Assembly (NCBI GenBank): GCA_000531095.1
Contig: HG799465.1
Location: forward strand, 181,324 to 245,323
DNA: 64,000 bases
DNA from: Gemmata massiliana
GTDB taxonomy: Bacteria > Planctomycetota > Planctomycetia > Gemmatales > Gemmataceae
Direction: 5' to 3'
Below are positions 1 to 9,721 of this stretch, in pieces (positions within the stretch are counted from its first letter, which is position 1; each line of letters begins with the position of its first letter). Position numbers and translations under genes: made by a program. The notes below the pieces were generated by a model. That model saw only the letters and a program-made list of their open reading frames with translations. It searched no databases and was not told where the DNA came from.

Positions 1-567
1 GCAAGCAGAACGGGATCTGTACTACGCGGTGCCGATCCGCAAGAAGGGGAAAGGCACGAACCGGCGCAAAACGAGTGCTACGCGCAACCGTCGGGTACGA
101 TCGCCACGATGGACTGGGTGACCGAGAAGACGCGCCGGTCCGTGTCCACCCGGGTGCTCGTGTGGCGCCGCCCGGGTGAATCGCACGCGCGGGTATATGC
201 GTTCTCGGGTTGGGGTGATGCGGGGGCCGTATCCGAGGCGAAGCGCGCATGGCTCGGGCGGCGCCGGTACCGGGAGCGGTTCGGGATCGAAACGAGTTAC
301 CGGCAGAAGAACCAGGCCCGCGGGTGGACCACCAGCACTAACCCCGAGTACCGGTTGTTACTGGAGGGTGTGGCGCTGGTGTTGCGCCAGGTGTGGGTGT
401 GCTTGGCACTCCAAATCGCACGCGCCCAGAACCGGAATGCGTGGGTGCGCGAACTCCCGTTGGTCGAGATGCTCGACTGGCTCACACTACGGATCCGCTC
501 GCGATACCCACGCACACGATGTATCACACTGACCCACAATACACTTACACACGCGGCAGCGCCTTGA
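1..567 (+). pseudogene. Transposase C-terminal fragment (IS4-like DDE family), cut by the window edge and frameshifted
   Basis: This is the C-terminal part of a DDE transposase. From base 2 the frame reads ...DLYYAVPIRKKGKGTNRRK. At the AAAA run at 68-71 it must change frame to continue as NECYAQPSGT...MDWVTEKTRR and then to the stop at 565-567. One extra A would join the two parts, so this is either decay or a homopolymer error. The segment RERFGIETSYRQKNQARG resembles the YREK box of IS4-group transposases, and the hydrophobic stretch after it (LLLEGVALVLRQVWV) is usual for that fold. The N-terminal half and left end lie outside the window. No terminal inverted repeat could be identified at the right end. 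Confidence 0.65.
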
Positions 568-607
568 AACTACTGGTCACGGAGCGGGTGGAAGTTCACT
601 TCAGTCA

Positions 608-3600
608 TTACGCCGTGTGCGGCGGAACCGGCGCCTCCGGCTTGGCTGGCTCGTGCGCCGGTGCGGGCGCGTGAGCCTTGCTGCCGCGGAAGCGCTCGAT
701 CAGGTTGTAGAACACCGGCGTGAAGAAGATCCCGAACACCGTCACGCCCAACATCCCGCTGAACACCGCGGTACCGAGCGCCTTCCGCATTTCGGCCCCC
801 GCACCCTCACCGACCAGCAGCGGAACCACGCCGAGGATGAACGCGAAGCTGGTCATCAGAATGGGCCGCAGGCGCTGGGTCGAGGCTTCGACGGCCGCCT
901 CGAACCGCGGCATCCCGGCCTCGCGCTTCTGCTTCGCGAACTCCACGATGAGGATCGCGTTCTTGGTCGCCAGACCGACCAGCACCACCAGTCCGATCTG
1001 ACTGAACACGTTCAAGTCCTGGAACGTCACCAGTAGCCCGATCACGGCGCACAGGAGGCACATCGGCACGATCAGCACGATCGCGAGCGGTAGCAGCCAG
1101 CTCTCGTACAGCGCGGCCAGTACCAGGAACGCCACCAGCACGCTGAGGCCGAACACCAGGAGCGTGGTGTCGCCGCGGAACTCGAACACGCCCGATAGCC
1201 CGACCTTCGTGTTGGCGGCCTGCTTCTGCTGGTACGCCATGTCCGTCCACTCGTAACTCAAGCCCGGTGGCAGGTCGCGCTTCGCGAGTTTCTCCATCTT
1301 CTCGATCGCCTGCCCCGACGAGATCAGGAACGGGATCGTGATCCCGTTCAGGTCGGCCGACGGGTACATCTGGTAACGGTTGACCTTAGTCGGCCCCTGG
1401 TACGGTTCCGTTTTGATGAGCCCCGCGATCGGGATCATGTCGCCGTTCGCCCCGCGCACTTTAATCTTGTTCAGATCCTCGACCGACCGGCGGAACGGCC
1501 CGTCGGCCTGCACGGTCACCTGCCAGTTCCGGTTGTCAAGCGTGATGTCGTTGACGTAGACCTGCCCCATGTACGACTGGAGCGCGTCGTTAACGGCACT
1601 GACCGACACGCCCATCTGCTGCACGCGGTCGCGGTCCACCGTGAGGAACACCTGCGGGTTGTTCGACCGGTACGAGCTGAACGCCGCCGGGATGCCTTCC
1701 GCCGGGTTCTTGCTTGCTTCCCCGGCCAGCGCCCACGTCATCCCTTCGAGCGCTTCCGACCCCAAGTTCCCACGGTCCTGGATCTGCATCTTGAACCCGC
1801 CGGCGTTACCCAGTCCCAGGATCGGCGGCGCGCCGAACGCGGTCGCCGTACCACCGCGGATCTTCTCGAACTTCGCGTTCAAGTCGCGCATGATGTCGTC
1901 CGCGTGGCGCCCCTTGCGCTGCTCGAACGGCTTCAAACACACGTAGATACCACCGTTGTTCGAGACGTTCGCGCTGGAGAAGATCGAGTACCCGCTGATC
2001 TGCACCGTGTTGGCCACGCCGTCCGTCGAGAGGCACGCATCGGCCACCTCTTTCATCACCGCGTCGGTGCGCTCGACCGCGTCACCGGGAGGAAGCTCCA
2101 AGTTCACGACCAAGTACCCCTGGTCCTGCTGCGGGATGAACCCACCGGGCACCGTGCGGAACCCCATGTACGCGAGCCCCAGCAGCCCGGCGTACACCAC
2201 CAGCACCACGACCGTGAGCCGGATCAGCCAACCGATCGAACTCCCGTACAACTTCGTCCCGCGGTCAAAGGTCCAGTTGAACCCGCGAAACAACCACCAC
2301 CCGAACAAGTAGAACAGCGCCTTATCGATCCAGTCCTTCCCACCGTGGTGGTCCCGCAACAGGATCGGGCACAGGGCCGGGCTGAGCGTGAGCGAGTTGA
2401 ACGCCGAGATCACCGTACTGACCGCGATCGTCACCGCGAACTGTTTGAAGAACTGCCCGGTCAACCCCGGGATGACCGCGGCCGGCACGAACACGGCGCA
2501 CAGCACGAGCGACACACCGATAATCGCCATCCCCACTTCGGACATCGCTTTTCTGGTCGCGTCGAGTGGGGTAAGCCCCCGCGCGATGTGGAACTCGACC
2601 GCCTCGACCACCACGATCGCGTCGTCCACCACGATGCCGATCGCGAGCACCATACCGAAGAGCGTGAGGTTGTTGATCGAGTACCCGAGCGCGAACATGA
2701 CCGCGAGTGTCCCCACCAGCGACACCGGCACCGCGATCATCGGGATGAGGGCCGCGCGCCAGTTCTGCAGGAACAGCAGCACCACGATGAACACGAGGAC
2801 GATGGCCTCGAACAGCGTCTTCACCACCTCCTGCACGCTCGCCCGCACGAAGTCCGTCGGGTCATAAACAATGTCGTACTCGAGGCCGTCCGGCCAGTCC
2901 GGGGACGCGCGCAACTCCTTCATCTTCTCCTTGATCGCGGTCGCGGTACTGAAGGCGTTCCCCCCCGGGAGCTGGAACACCGGGAGCCCGACCGAGGGGC
3001 GGTTGTTCAGCGCGCTGGACGAGTCGTAGGCCTTCGCCCCGAGTTCGACGCGGGCCACGTCGCGCAACCGCACCAGCGCCTCGCCCTTCGCCCCGGTCTT
3101 CACCACGATGTCCTTGAACTGCTGCTCGGTTTTCAGCCGGCCCAGCGTGTTCACCACGAGTTGCCGCGCCTGCCCGCGCGGGACCGGCGGAAGGCCGATC
3201 TGCCCGGCCGCGACCTGTACGTTCTGCTTGCGGATCGCGTCCACCACCTCGGCCGGCACGAGGTTCACGTTGGTCATCTTGTCCGGGTCCAGCCACACGC
3301 GCATCGAGTAGTCGCGGTTCCCGAACATGAACACGTCGCCGACCCCGTCGATGCGCGCGAGTTCGTCCTTCACCGCGAGGTTCGAGTGCCGGCTCACGGC
3401 CAACTGCTGCTCGAAGATCTCGGCGTCCGACTTCGCCTCCTTCGTCGCGAACATGTTCACGACGAGCAGGATCGCGGTGGACTGTTTCTTGGTCACGACC
3501 CCGAGCCGGCGCACCTCCTCGGGCAACTGCGGCAGGGCCACGTTCACCCGGTTCTGCACCAGAACCTGCGCCATGTCCGGGTTCGTGCCGTGCTTGAACG

Positions 3601-3874
3601 TGATGATGAGCCGCATGGCGCCGTCGTTGGTCGCCTGCGACTCCATATACATCATCCCCTCAACGCCGTTGACCTGCTGCTCCAGGGGAGCGGCCACGGT
3701 CTCGGACAGCGTGCGCGCGTCGGCCCCGGGGTAGTTCGCGGTGACCACGACCTGGGGCGGGACGACTTCCGGGTACTGCGCGATCGGGAGCTGAGTGAGC
3801 GCGAGTATCCCCGCGAGCGTAATCAGCACCGAGAGCACCGCGGCGAAAACCGGTCGCGTGATAAAAAACTGCAT
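608..3874 (-). CDS. RND efflux transporter, HAE1/AcrB type
   Basis: This is an inner-membrane proton-driven multidrug or solvent pump of about 1088 residues, the usual length for HAE1 pumps. It begins MQFFITRPVFA, the standard N-terminal helix. The signature helix reads GMVLAIGIVVDDAIVVVE, with the paired Asp residues of the proton relay. A repeat of 12 membrane helices with two large periplasmic loops is evident. ATG at 3874 was chosen; a TTG two codons earlier (3880) is also open but less typical. The adaptor gene lies just upstream on the same strand (110-base gap), so the two form one operon. No TolC-like outer-membrane gene is present here, so the third component must be encoded elsewhere. 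Confidence 0.95.
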   Translation of the reverse strand: MQFFITRPVFAAVLSVLITLAGILALTQLPIAQYPEVVPPQVVVTANYPGADARTLSETVAAPLEQQVNGVEGMMYMESQATNDGAMRLIITFKHGTNPDMAQVLVQNRVNVALPQLPEEVRRLGVVTKKQSTAILLVVNMFATKEAKSDAEIFEQQLAVSRHSNLAVKDELARIDGVGDVFMFGNRDYSMRVWLDPDKMTNVNLVPAEVVDAIRKQNVQVAAGQIGLPPVPRGQARQLVVNTLGRLKTEQQFKDIVVKTGAKGEALVRLRDVARVELGAKAYDSSSALNNRPSVGLPVFQLPGGNAFSTATAIKEKMKELRASPDWPDGLEYDIVYDPTDFVRASVQEVVKTLFEAIVLVFIVVLLFLQNWRAALIPMIAVPVSLVGTLAVMFALGYSINNLTLFGMVLAIGIVVDDAIVVVEAVEFHIARGLTPLDATRKAMSEVGMAIIGVSLVLCAVFVPAAVIPGLTGQFFKQFAVTIAVSTVISAFNSLTLSPALCPILLRDHHGGKDWIDKALFYLFGWWLFRGFNWTFDRGTKLYGSSIGWLIRLTVVVLVVYAGLLGLAYMGFRTVPGGFIPQQDQGYLVVNLELPPGDAVERTDAVMKEVADACLSTDGVANTVQISGYSIFSSANVSNNGGIYVCLKPFEQRKGRHADDIMRDLNAKFEKIRGGTATAFGAPPILGLGNAGGFKMQIQDRGNLGSEALEGMTWALAGEASKNPAEGIPAAFSSYRSNNPQVFLTVDRDRVQQMGVSVSAVNDALQSYMGQVYVNDITLDNRNWQVTVQADGPFRRSVEDLNKIKVRGANGDMIPIAGLIKTEPYQGPTKVNRYQMYPSADLNGITIPFLISSGQAIEKMEKLAKRDLPPGLSYEWTDMAYQQKQAANTKVGLSGVFEFRGDTTLLVFGLSVLVAFLVLAALYESWLLPLAIVLIVPMCLLCAVIGLLVTFQDLNVFSQIGLVVLVGLATKNAILIVEFAKQKREAGMPRFEAAVEASTQRLRPILMTSFAFILGVVPLLVGEGAGAEMRKALGTAVFSGMLGVTVFGIFFTPVFYNLIERFRGSKAHAPAPAHEPAKPEAPVPPHTA

Positions 3875-3932
3875 GAGCAATGGGCCGGGTCAGGGTTCGC
3901 GAATCAGAACAGCAAGTGACGCGCGACACCGA

Positions 3933-3952
3933 GGCCCGGGCGGGACCGGGCC
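3933..3952. other. GC-rich hairpin between adaptor and pump genes
   Basis: GGCCCGG (3933-3939) and CCGGGCC (3946-3952) form a perfect 7-bp stem with a 6-base loop, in the 110-base gap between the adaptor stop and the pump start. There is no U-run, so it is not a convincing terminator. It could lower pump expression relative to the adaptor or stabilise the mRNA, or be chance in GC-rich DNA. Confidence 0.3.
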
Positions 3953-3984
3953 GGCGCGCACACGTTGTCACTCGACACGATTGG

Positions 3985-5223
3985 TTATTTCACTGTGACG
4001 GGCACGCCGGGGCGCACGCGCAGGAGGTTGTCGGCCACGACCGTATCGGACTCGTCCAGCCCGCTCGTTGCGGACGCGGACGCCCGCCGGTTCACTTCCA
4101 CGAGCCCGTTGAACGCCTCGCCCGGCTCGACCTCGCGGAGTTGGGCCTTCCCCTCTACGACCACGTACACGTACTGTTTCCGCTGCTGACTGAAGATTAC
4201 GGACTCCGGTATCGCCAGAACCTCGCGGGGGCTACCGGCCGAGACCCGCACCTGCACCGACGACCCGTCGAGAAGCGGCGGCACGCGATCCTTCCCCGGC
4301 ACGGCCGGGGGGAGCGGGTTCGCGAACTCGGCGCGAATGGTCCGCGTGCCCGTTTCGCGCTCGATCCGGACGTCGGCGTAATTGACGGTACTGTTGTGGA
4401 CCCGGTCGTTCGGGTCCGTGACGTAGTCCTTCTCGTTCTTGAGCTTGATCGTCACCCCGATCTTCTCGGGGGTGGCGATGGCGCCCGCCCGGATGCGTTC
4501 CGTGTACCATAGCGACGTGAGCTCGTCCACTTCCCACAAGCAGTAGATCGGTGTAACCGGGTACACGGAAACGAGTTCCGTTTTGTAGGCGTCGACCAGT
4601 GCCCCGGACGCTACGGGCATCACGAACGTCTGGCTCACGCGCCCGGTTGTCGGGGCGTAGATGGTGCAGTATTTGAGGCTCTCTTCGGCCTTCGTCAGCG
4701 CCGACTCGTTCGCGATCTTCGTGGCCTTCGAGACCTCCAACTGCGCTTCGGACACCTTCACGTTGGCCGCGGCCTTGTCCAGTTCGGTCTTGGACCCGAC
4801 GCCGGTATTGATTTGTTGTGTGATGCGGGCGTGTTCGGCCTTGTCGCGCTCGATCTGCGCCGTCCAGTTCGCGATGTCGGCCTTCGCCTTCGAGATGTCG
4901 GCTTTGGCCTTCTCCACGTCGGCCATGTAGAGCACCGGGTCGATCCGGAACAGGACCGTCTTGCCCTCTTCGACGTAGTCGCCGTCCTTGAACTCGCGCG
5001 TGAGCACGCGCCCGGTCACCTGCGGGAGCACCTTCACCGGGTCTTTCGTAACCAGGCGCCCGGTAAACTCTTTCGTCGGGTTGAGCCGCGTCAGTTTCGG
5101 GCGAACGGTCGCGACCGTCGGCGGTTCGGGCGGGGGCGGCTCGCCCGGCCCCTTCCCGCACCCGATAGTCGTCACGACGGTCACACCCAAAACCGCAATT
5201 GAAAACGCATGCGAAAACCGCAT
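3985..5223 (-). CDS. RND efflux periplasmic adaptor (membrane fusion protein), lipoprotein
   Basis: This 412-residue adaptor links the RND pump encoded next to it to an outer-membrane channel. The N-terminus MRFSHAFSIAVLGVTVVTTIGC has a lipobox ending in Cys22, so it is probably lipid-anchored. Then come a Pro-rich spacer, a biotinyl-lipoyl half (VLPQVTGRVLTREFKDGDYV), a long alpha-helical hairpin rich in Lys/Ala/Glu (about 95-180), the second lipoyl half (YAPTTGRVSQTFV) and beta-barrel domains. ATG at 5223 is preceded by GGAG with good spacing. It is the first gene of the two-gene pump operon. Confidence 0.93.
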   Translation of the reverse strand: MRFSHAFSIAVLGVTVVTTIGCGKGPGEPPPPEPPTVATVRPKLTRLNPTKEFTGRLVTKDPVKVLPQVTGRVLTREFKDGDYVEEGKTVLFRIDPVLYMADVEKAKADISKAKADIANWTAQIERDKAEHARITQQINTGVGSKTELDKAAANVKVSEAQLEVSKATKIANESALTKAEESLKYCTIYAPTTGRVSQTFVMPVASGALVDAYKTELVSVYPVTPIYCLWEVDELTSLWYTERIRAGAIATPEKIGVTIKLKNEKDYVTDPNDRVHNSTVNYADVRIERETGTRTIRAEFANPLPPAVPGKDRVPPLLDGSSVQVRVSAGSPREVLAIPESVIFSQQRKQYVYVVVEGKAQLREVEPGEAFNGLVEVNRRASASATSGLDESDTVVADNLLRVRPGVPVTVK

Positions 5224-5673
5224 CGATCGCTCCGTGCGACGTTGAATACAAGAAGTGTTAATAAATAGTGGGGGCGACCGGGCGATCTAACAGTCTCCGA
5301 GGAAACCTCGAATTCCGCTGAATGGCAACACGAACCCAGACCTTTGTCAATGTCCGTAGCCGGGCGAAGTGTGTGAAACTTGTGCGGGGAAAGACGAGTT
5401 TGGAGGAGTGCGCCGTAGACCGGGAGTCGGTCCCATGAAAGTGCGCGCTGAACGCACCGCGTGATTGTTCGCGGGATCGCGCGAAGTGTGATCCGAACAG
5501 ACCGACAAATTAAGTGGAATTTTTGACCGGAGTAGTGGGGGTGGCTCGATTGAGATGGAGCCTCGATCACGTAGGTGCCGGTTCCCCGCGGTGTGTTGAA
5601 CCCGTAAACCCCGTCGGAGACGCTGCACCCGATCTCGCTCCCGCCCGCGCGAACGCGGGAGGAGCGGGCGCAC
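5224..5673. other. Intergenic region, probable promoter of the efflux operon
   Basis: About 450 bases lie between the adaptor start and the end of the response-regulator gene, both on the minus strand. The part near 5240-5280 is locally AT-richer (AAGAAGTGTTAATAAATAGTG) and would be the expected place for the efflux promoter. Short open frames here have compositions unlike real proteins. I could not identify a defined operator or terminator. Confidence 0.35.
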
Positions 5674-6414
5674 TCAGGTCGAGGCTTCGATGGACGCGAG
5701 TTCCGGCTCGACCACGCCCTTCCAGCACCCGGGGCAGATGCCGTGACTGAAGCGGGCCGCCGAGTGCGCGGTAATGTACGTTTCCACCCGGTGCCAGTAG
5801 TTCTGGTCGTCGCGGACCGCCTTACAGTAACTGCAGATCGGGAGCAGCCCCTTCAGCTCCTTCACCTGACCGAGCACGGCTTCCAGATCCCGGACGCGGT
5901 CGGCCAGCCCCCGCTGGAGCGCCAGCACGCGCTCCCCCACGCGGATGCGCGAGCGCAGCTCTTGCCGGTCGAACGGCTTGGTCACGTAATCGTCCGCGCC
6001 GCTCTCCAACCCGGCCACGATGTCGTCCGACTGCCCGCGCGCGGTCAACAGGATGACGTAAGTGGGGATCGGCTGGGCCAGTGCGCGCACCCGCCGGCAC
6101 ACCTCCGGTCCTTCCAGCCCGGGCATCATCCAGTCGAGGATCGCCAGGTTCGGCGCGTCTTCGGCGAGCAGCGCCGCCCACGCCTCGTTCCCGTCGCGGG
6201 TGACGACGACGTCGTACCCCCACCCGCGCAGAGTGTGGTCCAGTAGCGTGCGCGAAACCGGGTCGTCCTCGGCGATGAGCGCGCGGGGAGCGGCCACCAC
6301 CCGGCGCCCCGGGGGCGGCACGGTTCCGGAAATGCTCCCCCGCGACACGTGTTCGCAAACCGGCGCCGGGTACGGCGGCGGGGGAGGAGCGGGAACGGCG
6401 GGTGTTTCTGACAT
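5674..6414 (-). CDS. Response regulator with C-terminal Cys-rich extension
   Basis: This protein has an unusual Pro-rich head (PAVPAPPPPPYPAP), a receiver domain and a C-terminal extension instead of a DNA-binding domain. The receiver has the acidic pair in ALIAEDDPVSR, the phospho-acceptor Asp in NLAILDWMMPG, the conserved Thr in VILLTARG and the Lys in YVTKPF. After a short helical stretch comes LKGLLPICSYCKAVRDDQ and later HGICPGCWKGV. These are two CxxC pairs that could bind a metal, a tail seen on other response regulators. ATG at 6414 (MSETPAV) was preferred over an in-frame GTG at 6432. The hybrid kinase gene lies upstream on the same strand and is a plausible partner. Confidence 0.88.
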   Translation of the reverse strand: MSETPAVPAPPPPPYPAPVCEHVSRGSISGTVPPPGRRVVAAPRALIAEDDPVSRTLLDHTLRGWGYDVVVTRDGNEAWAALLAEDAPNLAILDWMMPGLEGPEVCRRVRALAQPIPTYVILLTARGQSDDIVAGLESGADDYVTKPFDRQELRSRIRVGERVLALQRGLADRVRDLEAVLGQVKELKGLLPICSYCKAVRDDQNYWHRVETYITAHSAARFSHGICPGCWKGVVEPELASIEAST

Positions 6415-6490
6415 GGTCTGTATCTCGATCACGAGAACCGGTCGCGCGCGGCGCTAACCCGCGCGGCCGATTACTCAGTTCGGGTTCTTT

Positions 6491-9400
6491 TCAACCAGCG
6501 GTCTGCGGTTCGGCGAACCCGGCGAGGGTGGCCGACAGCCGGGTGACTTCGTGCGCCAGGACCGTCAGCGCGTCCGGCGCCGCAGCGAGGTCGCCGCTCG
6601 CGCCGATGTTTTCGAGTACCGCCGCGGCCTCCGCCGCCCCGGTACCGCCCACGTACCCCGATGCGCCCTTCAGTCCGTGCGCGGCCCGCTGAACGGTGGC
6701 GGCGTCGCCGCGGGTCACCGCGTTCCGCAGTTCGTCCAGGAACCTTTGAGAGTCCGTGCAGAAGATCCCCGCGACCTCGGCGAACAGCTCCTCGTCCCCG
6801 CCCAGGCGCTCGAGAGCGGCCGCGCGGTCGAATGCCGGGGTCGCGGCCCGCGGGGGCGGGGTCGCTTCGGTAACGGTAACCGCCCCAACGGGCGCGGCGC
6901 GCTCGGCCGCGGAGACCGCGGCGAGGGCGGTCGCCCAGTCCAGAACCCGGAGCAGTTCGAGCCGCTGCACGGGCTTGCTCACGTACTCGTCCATGCCCGC
7001 CGCGAGGCACCGCTCCCGGTCGCCCTTCATCGCGTGCGCGGTCATGGCCACGATCGGCATGCGCCGGCCGGTCCCGACCTCGCGCGCCCGGATCGCGCCG
7101 GTCGCCTCGAAGCCGTCCATCTCCGGCATCTGCACGTCCATGAAAATAACATCGAACGGCGCGGCCCGGTCCGAACCGGAATCCGGGGGCAGGAGGCTAG
7201 TAATCGGCCGGTCGCCCGCGCCCCGGCTCTCGACCACCGCGGCGGCCCCGTAGAGCGCGACGAGCGCCTGGCGCCCGTCGGCCGCGAGCGTCACGCGGTG
7301 CCCGAACTTGTCCAGGAGCCGGGAGATGACCCGCTGGTTGACCGGGTTGTCCTCGGCCACCAGGATGCGGAGCGCGTGCCCCTCCGGGGCGCTCACGGGG
7401 GCCATCTTCGGCACGGGCTTCGCGTCGTGGCCCGAGATCCCGGGCGCGCCCGCGCCGCGCATCGCGGCGGCGATCGCCCGGTTGAGTTCCGCCGGCTTCA
7501 CCGGCTTGACCAGGTACGAGGACACGCCGAGGCTCCGGCACCGGGCCGCGTCGCCCTGGCGGTCGGCCGAGGTGAGCATGAGGACCACGGTCCCGGCGAG
7601 CGCCGGGTCGCGCCCGATGCGCTCGGCCACCGTGAACCCGTCCATTCCCGGCATCATCCCGTCCAGCAGCACCAGCGGGAACGGGGTACCGTTCGCCACG
7701 GCCCACCGCAGCTCGTCCAGCCCCTCCGGGCCGCTCGCCGAGCACGTCGGCCGCGCGCCCCAGTGCCGGACCGTCTCGGCGAGCACCCGGCGGTTGGTCG
7801 CGTTGTCGTCCACGATCAGGACCGACAGCCCCTTGAGATCGGCCGGGGCCTCGATCACGCGCTCGATCGACCCGCGTGCGCGCTCCAGGCGCACGTCGAA
7901 GAAGAACGTGCTCCCCTTCCCCAGTTCGCTCTCGGCCCCCACCCGCCCGCCCATCAGTTCGACCAGGCGCTGGCAGATGGTCAGCCCCAGGCCCGTGCCA
8001 CCGTACTTCCGCGTGGTGCTCCCGTCCGCCTGGGTGAACGGCTCGAACACCGATTTCAGCTTGTGCGGCGCGATACCGATCCCGGTGTCCGTAACGTTGA
8101 ACCGGAGCCGAACACCGTCCCCCGGCTCGGCCACTCGCTCGCACCGAACGAGCACCTCGCCGGTCTCGGTGAACTTGATCGCGTTGCCCACCAGGTTGTT
8201 GAGCACCTGGCGCAACCGGTGCCCGTCGCCCAGGAGCACGTCGGGCACGTCCGGGTGGGCCTCGTAGGTCAGTTCCAGCCCCTTACTGTGAGCGCGGACG
8301 GCCAGCGCCTTGAGCGTGTCGCCGACCATGTCCCGGACCGAGAACGGGAGCGGGTCGAGGTCCAGTTTGCCCGCCTCGATCTTCGAGAAGTCGAGGATGT
8401 CGTTGATGACCGTCAGGAGCGCGTCGGCCGACGACTTCACCAGCCCCACCGACTCGCGCTGGTCGGGCGCCAGGGGCGATTCGAGGATCAGGTCCGTCAT
8501 CCCGATGATCCCGTTCATCGGGGTCCGGATCTCGTGGCTCATGTTCGCCAGGAACTCGCTCTTCGCCCGGCTCGCGGCTTCCGCCTCCTCGATCGCCTTG
8601 CGCAGCGCGACCTCGCCCTGTTTGCGGGCGGTAATGTCCTGGATCTGGGAGACGAAGTGGAGCGGGGCGCCGGCCGCGTCGCGCACCAGCGACACCCCGA
8701 TCAGCGCCCACACCACGCCCCCGTTCTTGTGGAGGTACCGCTTCTCCAGCTGGTACGCGCTCACCTGCCCGCTCAGGGTGCGGCCCACGCACGCCAGGTC
8801 GGACTCCAGGTCGGCGGGGTGAGTGATCCCCTGGAAGTCGCACGCGAGTAACTCGGACTCGGAGTACCCGACGATCTCGCAGAAGGCCCGGTTCACGCGC
8901 AAGAGCTGCCCGGTGGGTGCCACGAGCGCCATCCCGGTCGCGGCGTCGTCGAACGCCCGGCGGAACTGTTCCTCCTTCTGCCACAGCTCCGCAGTCCGCT
9001 CGCGCACGCGATCCTCGACGGTCGCGCGGGCCGTTTCCAGTTCGGCCTCGCGCTCGGCGGTGCGCACCAGGTCTCGCTCGCCCCACCAGCACGAAAGGCA
9101 CAGGAACAGGTCCATGAACACCACCCAACCGGTGTGCTCCACCCAGCGCCAGTCGGTCCCGACGGTCGTCCCGTACACCGATTCGGGCCACGCCGCGCCG
9201 CGCACGATGTGGTCGAGCGCGGTCACCGCGGACGCGATCAGGAGCACGCGCCAGTCCCGATACAGCGCCAGGAACGCGAGCGACCCGAACACGTGAAAGT
9301 GCGTCTCCAGGCGCCCGCCGGTCAGGTGAACGAGCAGCCCGGCCGAGAACATCTGGGCCGCGGCGATCACGAACCGCGTGTTCGCCTCACCGGAGCGGGC

Positions 9401-9658
9401 GCGCACGAGAAAGACGGGGAGCGCGACGATCAGGCCCCCGAGTGCGACCGCGGCCCACACGTGCGGGTGGACCCGACTGTCGGTCCCGGCCCAGGTCAGC
9501 GGCGCCACCCACGCGGCCAGCGCGATCATCGCGACCCACTGGAACACGAGCAGCCCGGCGAACAGTCGGTCGGTCCGCCGGTGGATCGCGGCGCGGTAGA
9601 GCACCGCCAGCTCGCGCGCCCGCGCCGCAGTTTCCGGATTCGTCGCTACCGAGGGCAT
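6491..9658 (-). CDS. Hybrid sensor histidine kinase (7TM-like sensor, PAS, HisKA, HATPase, two receivers, HPt)
   Basis: This membrane phosphorelay protein has about 1055 residues. Residues 30-195 hold several membrane helices with a conserved HLTGGRLETHFHVFGSLAFL stretch containing multiple His. A PAS domain lies near 225-345 (ITARKQGE at its end). HisKA has the phospho-acceptor His375 in SHEIRTPMNG. The ATPase has an N box (NAIKFTETG), DTGIGI and GGTGLGL. The first receiver carries Asp in LLDGMMPGMDGF and the second in FMDVQMPEMDGFEA. The C-terminal HPt has its His in AAHGLKGASG. ATG at 9658 follows GGAAAGG at good spacing; a TTG at 9688 is also open. A full four-step relay is therefore present in one chain, and the response regulator downstream may be its output. 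Confidence 0.93.
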   Translation of the reverse strand: MPSVATNPETAARARELAVLYRAAIHRRTDRLFAGLLVFQWVAMIALAAWVAPLTWAGTDSRVHPHVWAAVALGGLIVALPVFLVRARSGEANTRFVIAAAQMFSAGLLVHLTGGRLETHFHVFGSLAFLALYRDWRVLLIASAVTALDHIVRGAAWPESVYGTTVGTDWRWVEHTGWVVFMDLFLCLSCWWGERDLVRTAEREAELETARATVEDRVRERTAELWQKEEQFRRAFDDAATGMALVAPTGQLLRVNRAFCEIVGYSESELLACDFQGITHPADLESDLACVGRTLSGQVSAYQLEKRYLHKNGGVVWALIGVSLVRDAAGAPLHFVSQIQDITARKQGEVALRKAIEEAEAASRAKSEFLANMSHEIRTPMNGIIGMTDLILESPLAPDQRESVGLVKSSADALLTVINDILDFSKIEAGKLDLDPLPFSVRDMVGDTLKALAVRAHSKGLELTYEAHPDVPDVLLGDGHRLRQVLNNLVGNAIKFTETGEVLVRCERVAEPGDGVRLRFNVTDTGIGIAPHKLKSVFEPFTQADGSTTRKYGGTGLGLTICQRLVELMGGRVGAESELGKGSTFFFDVRLERARGSIERVIEAPADLKGLSVLIVDDNATNRRVLAETVRHWGARPTCSASGPEGLDELRWAVANGTPFPLVLLDGMMPGMDGFTVAERIGRDPALAGTVVLMLTSADRQGDAARCRSLGVSSYLVKPVKPAELNRAIAAAMRGAGAPGISGHDAKPVPKMAPVSAPEGHALRILVAEDNPVNQRVISRLLDKFGHRVTLAADGRQALVALYGAAAVVESRGAGDRPITSLLPPDSGSDRAAPFDVIFMDVQMPEMDGFEATGAIRAREVGTGRRMPIVAMTAHAMKGDRERCLAAGMDEYVSKPVQRLELLRVLDWATALAAVSAAERAAPVGAVTVTEATPPPRAATPAFDRAAALERLGGDEELFAEVAGIFCTDSQRFLDELRNAVTRGDAATVQRAAHGLKGASGYVGGTGAAEAAAVLENIGASGDLAAAPDALTVLAHEVTRLSATLAGFAEPQTAG

Positions 9659-9721
9659 GTTGGCCTTTCCGCGTCTGCAACCGCTCAACGAGCACTGGCG
9701 CGCCCGGCCCCGCGTTGCTAA

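Noticed and set aside
1904-3919. Long plus-strand frame opposite the RND pump
   Set aside because: It is antisense to a clear HAE1 pump and has the Arg/His-rich composition typical of GC-driven shadow frames; similar shadows lie opposite the hybrid kinase, the ABC operon, the lipoxygenase and the STAND gene.
5181-5673. Frames in the gap upstream of the efflux operon
   Set aside because: No domains, Arg-rich composition and overlap with the likely promoter.
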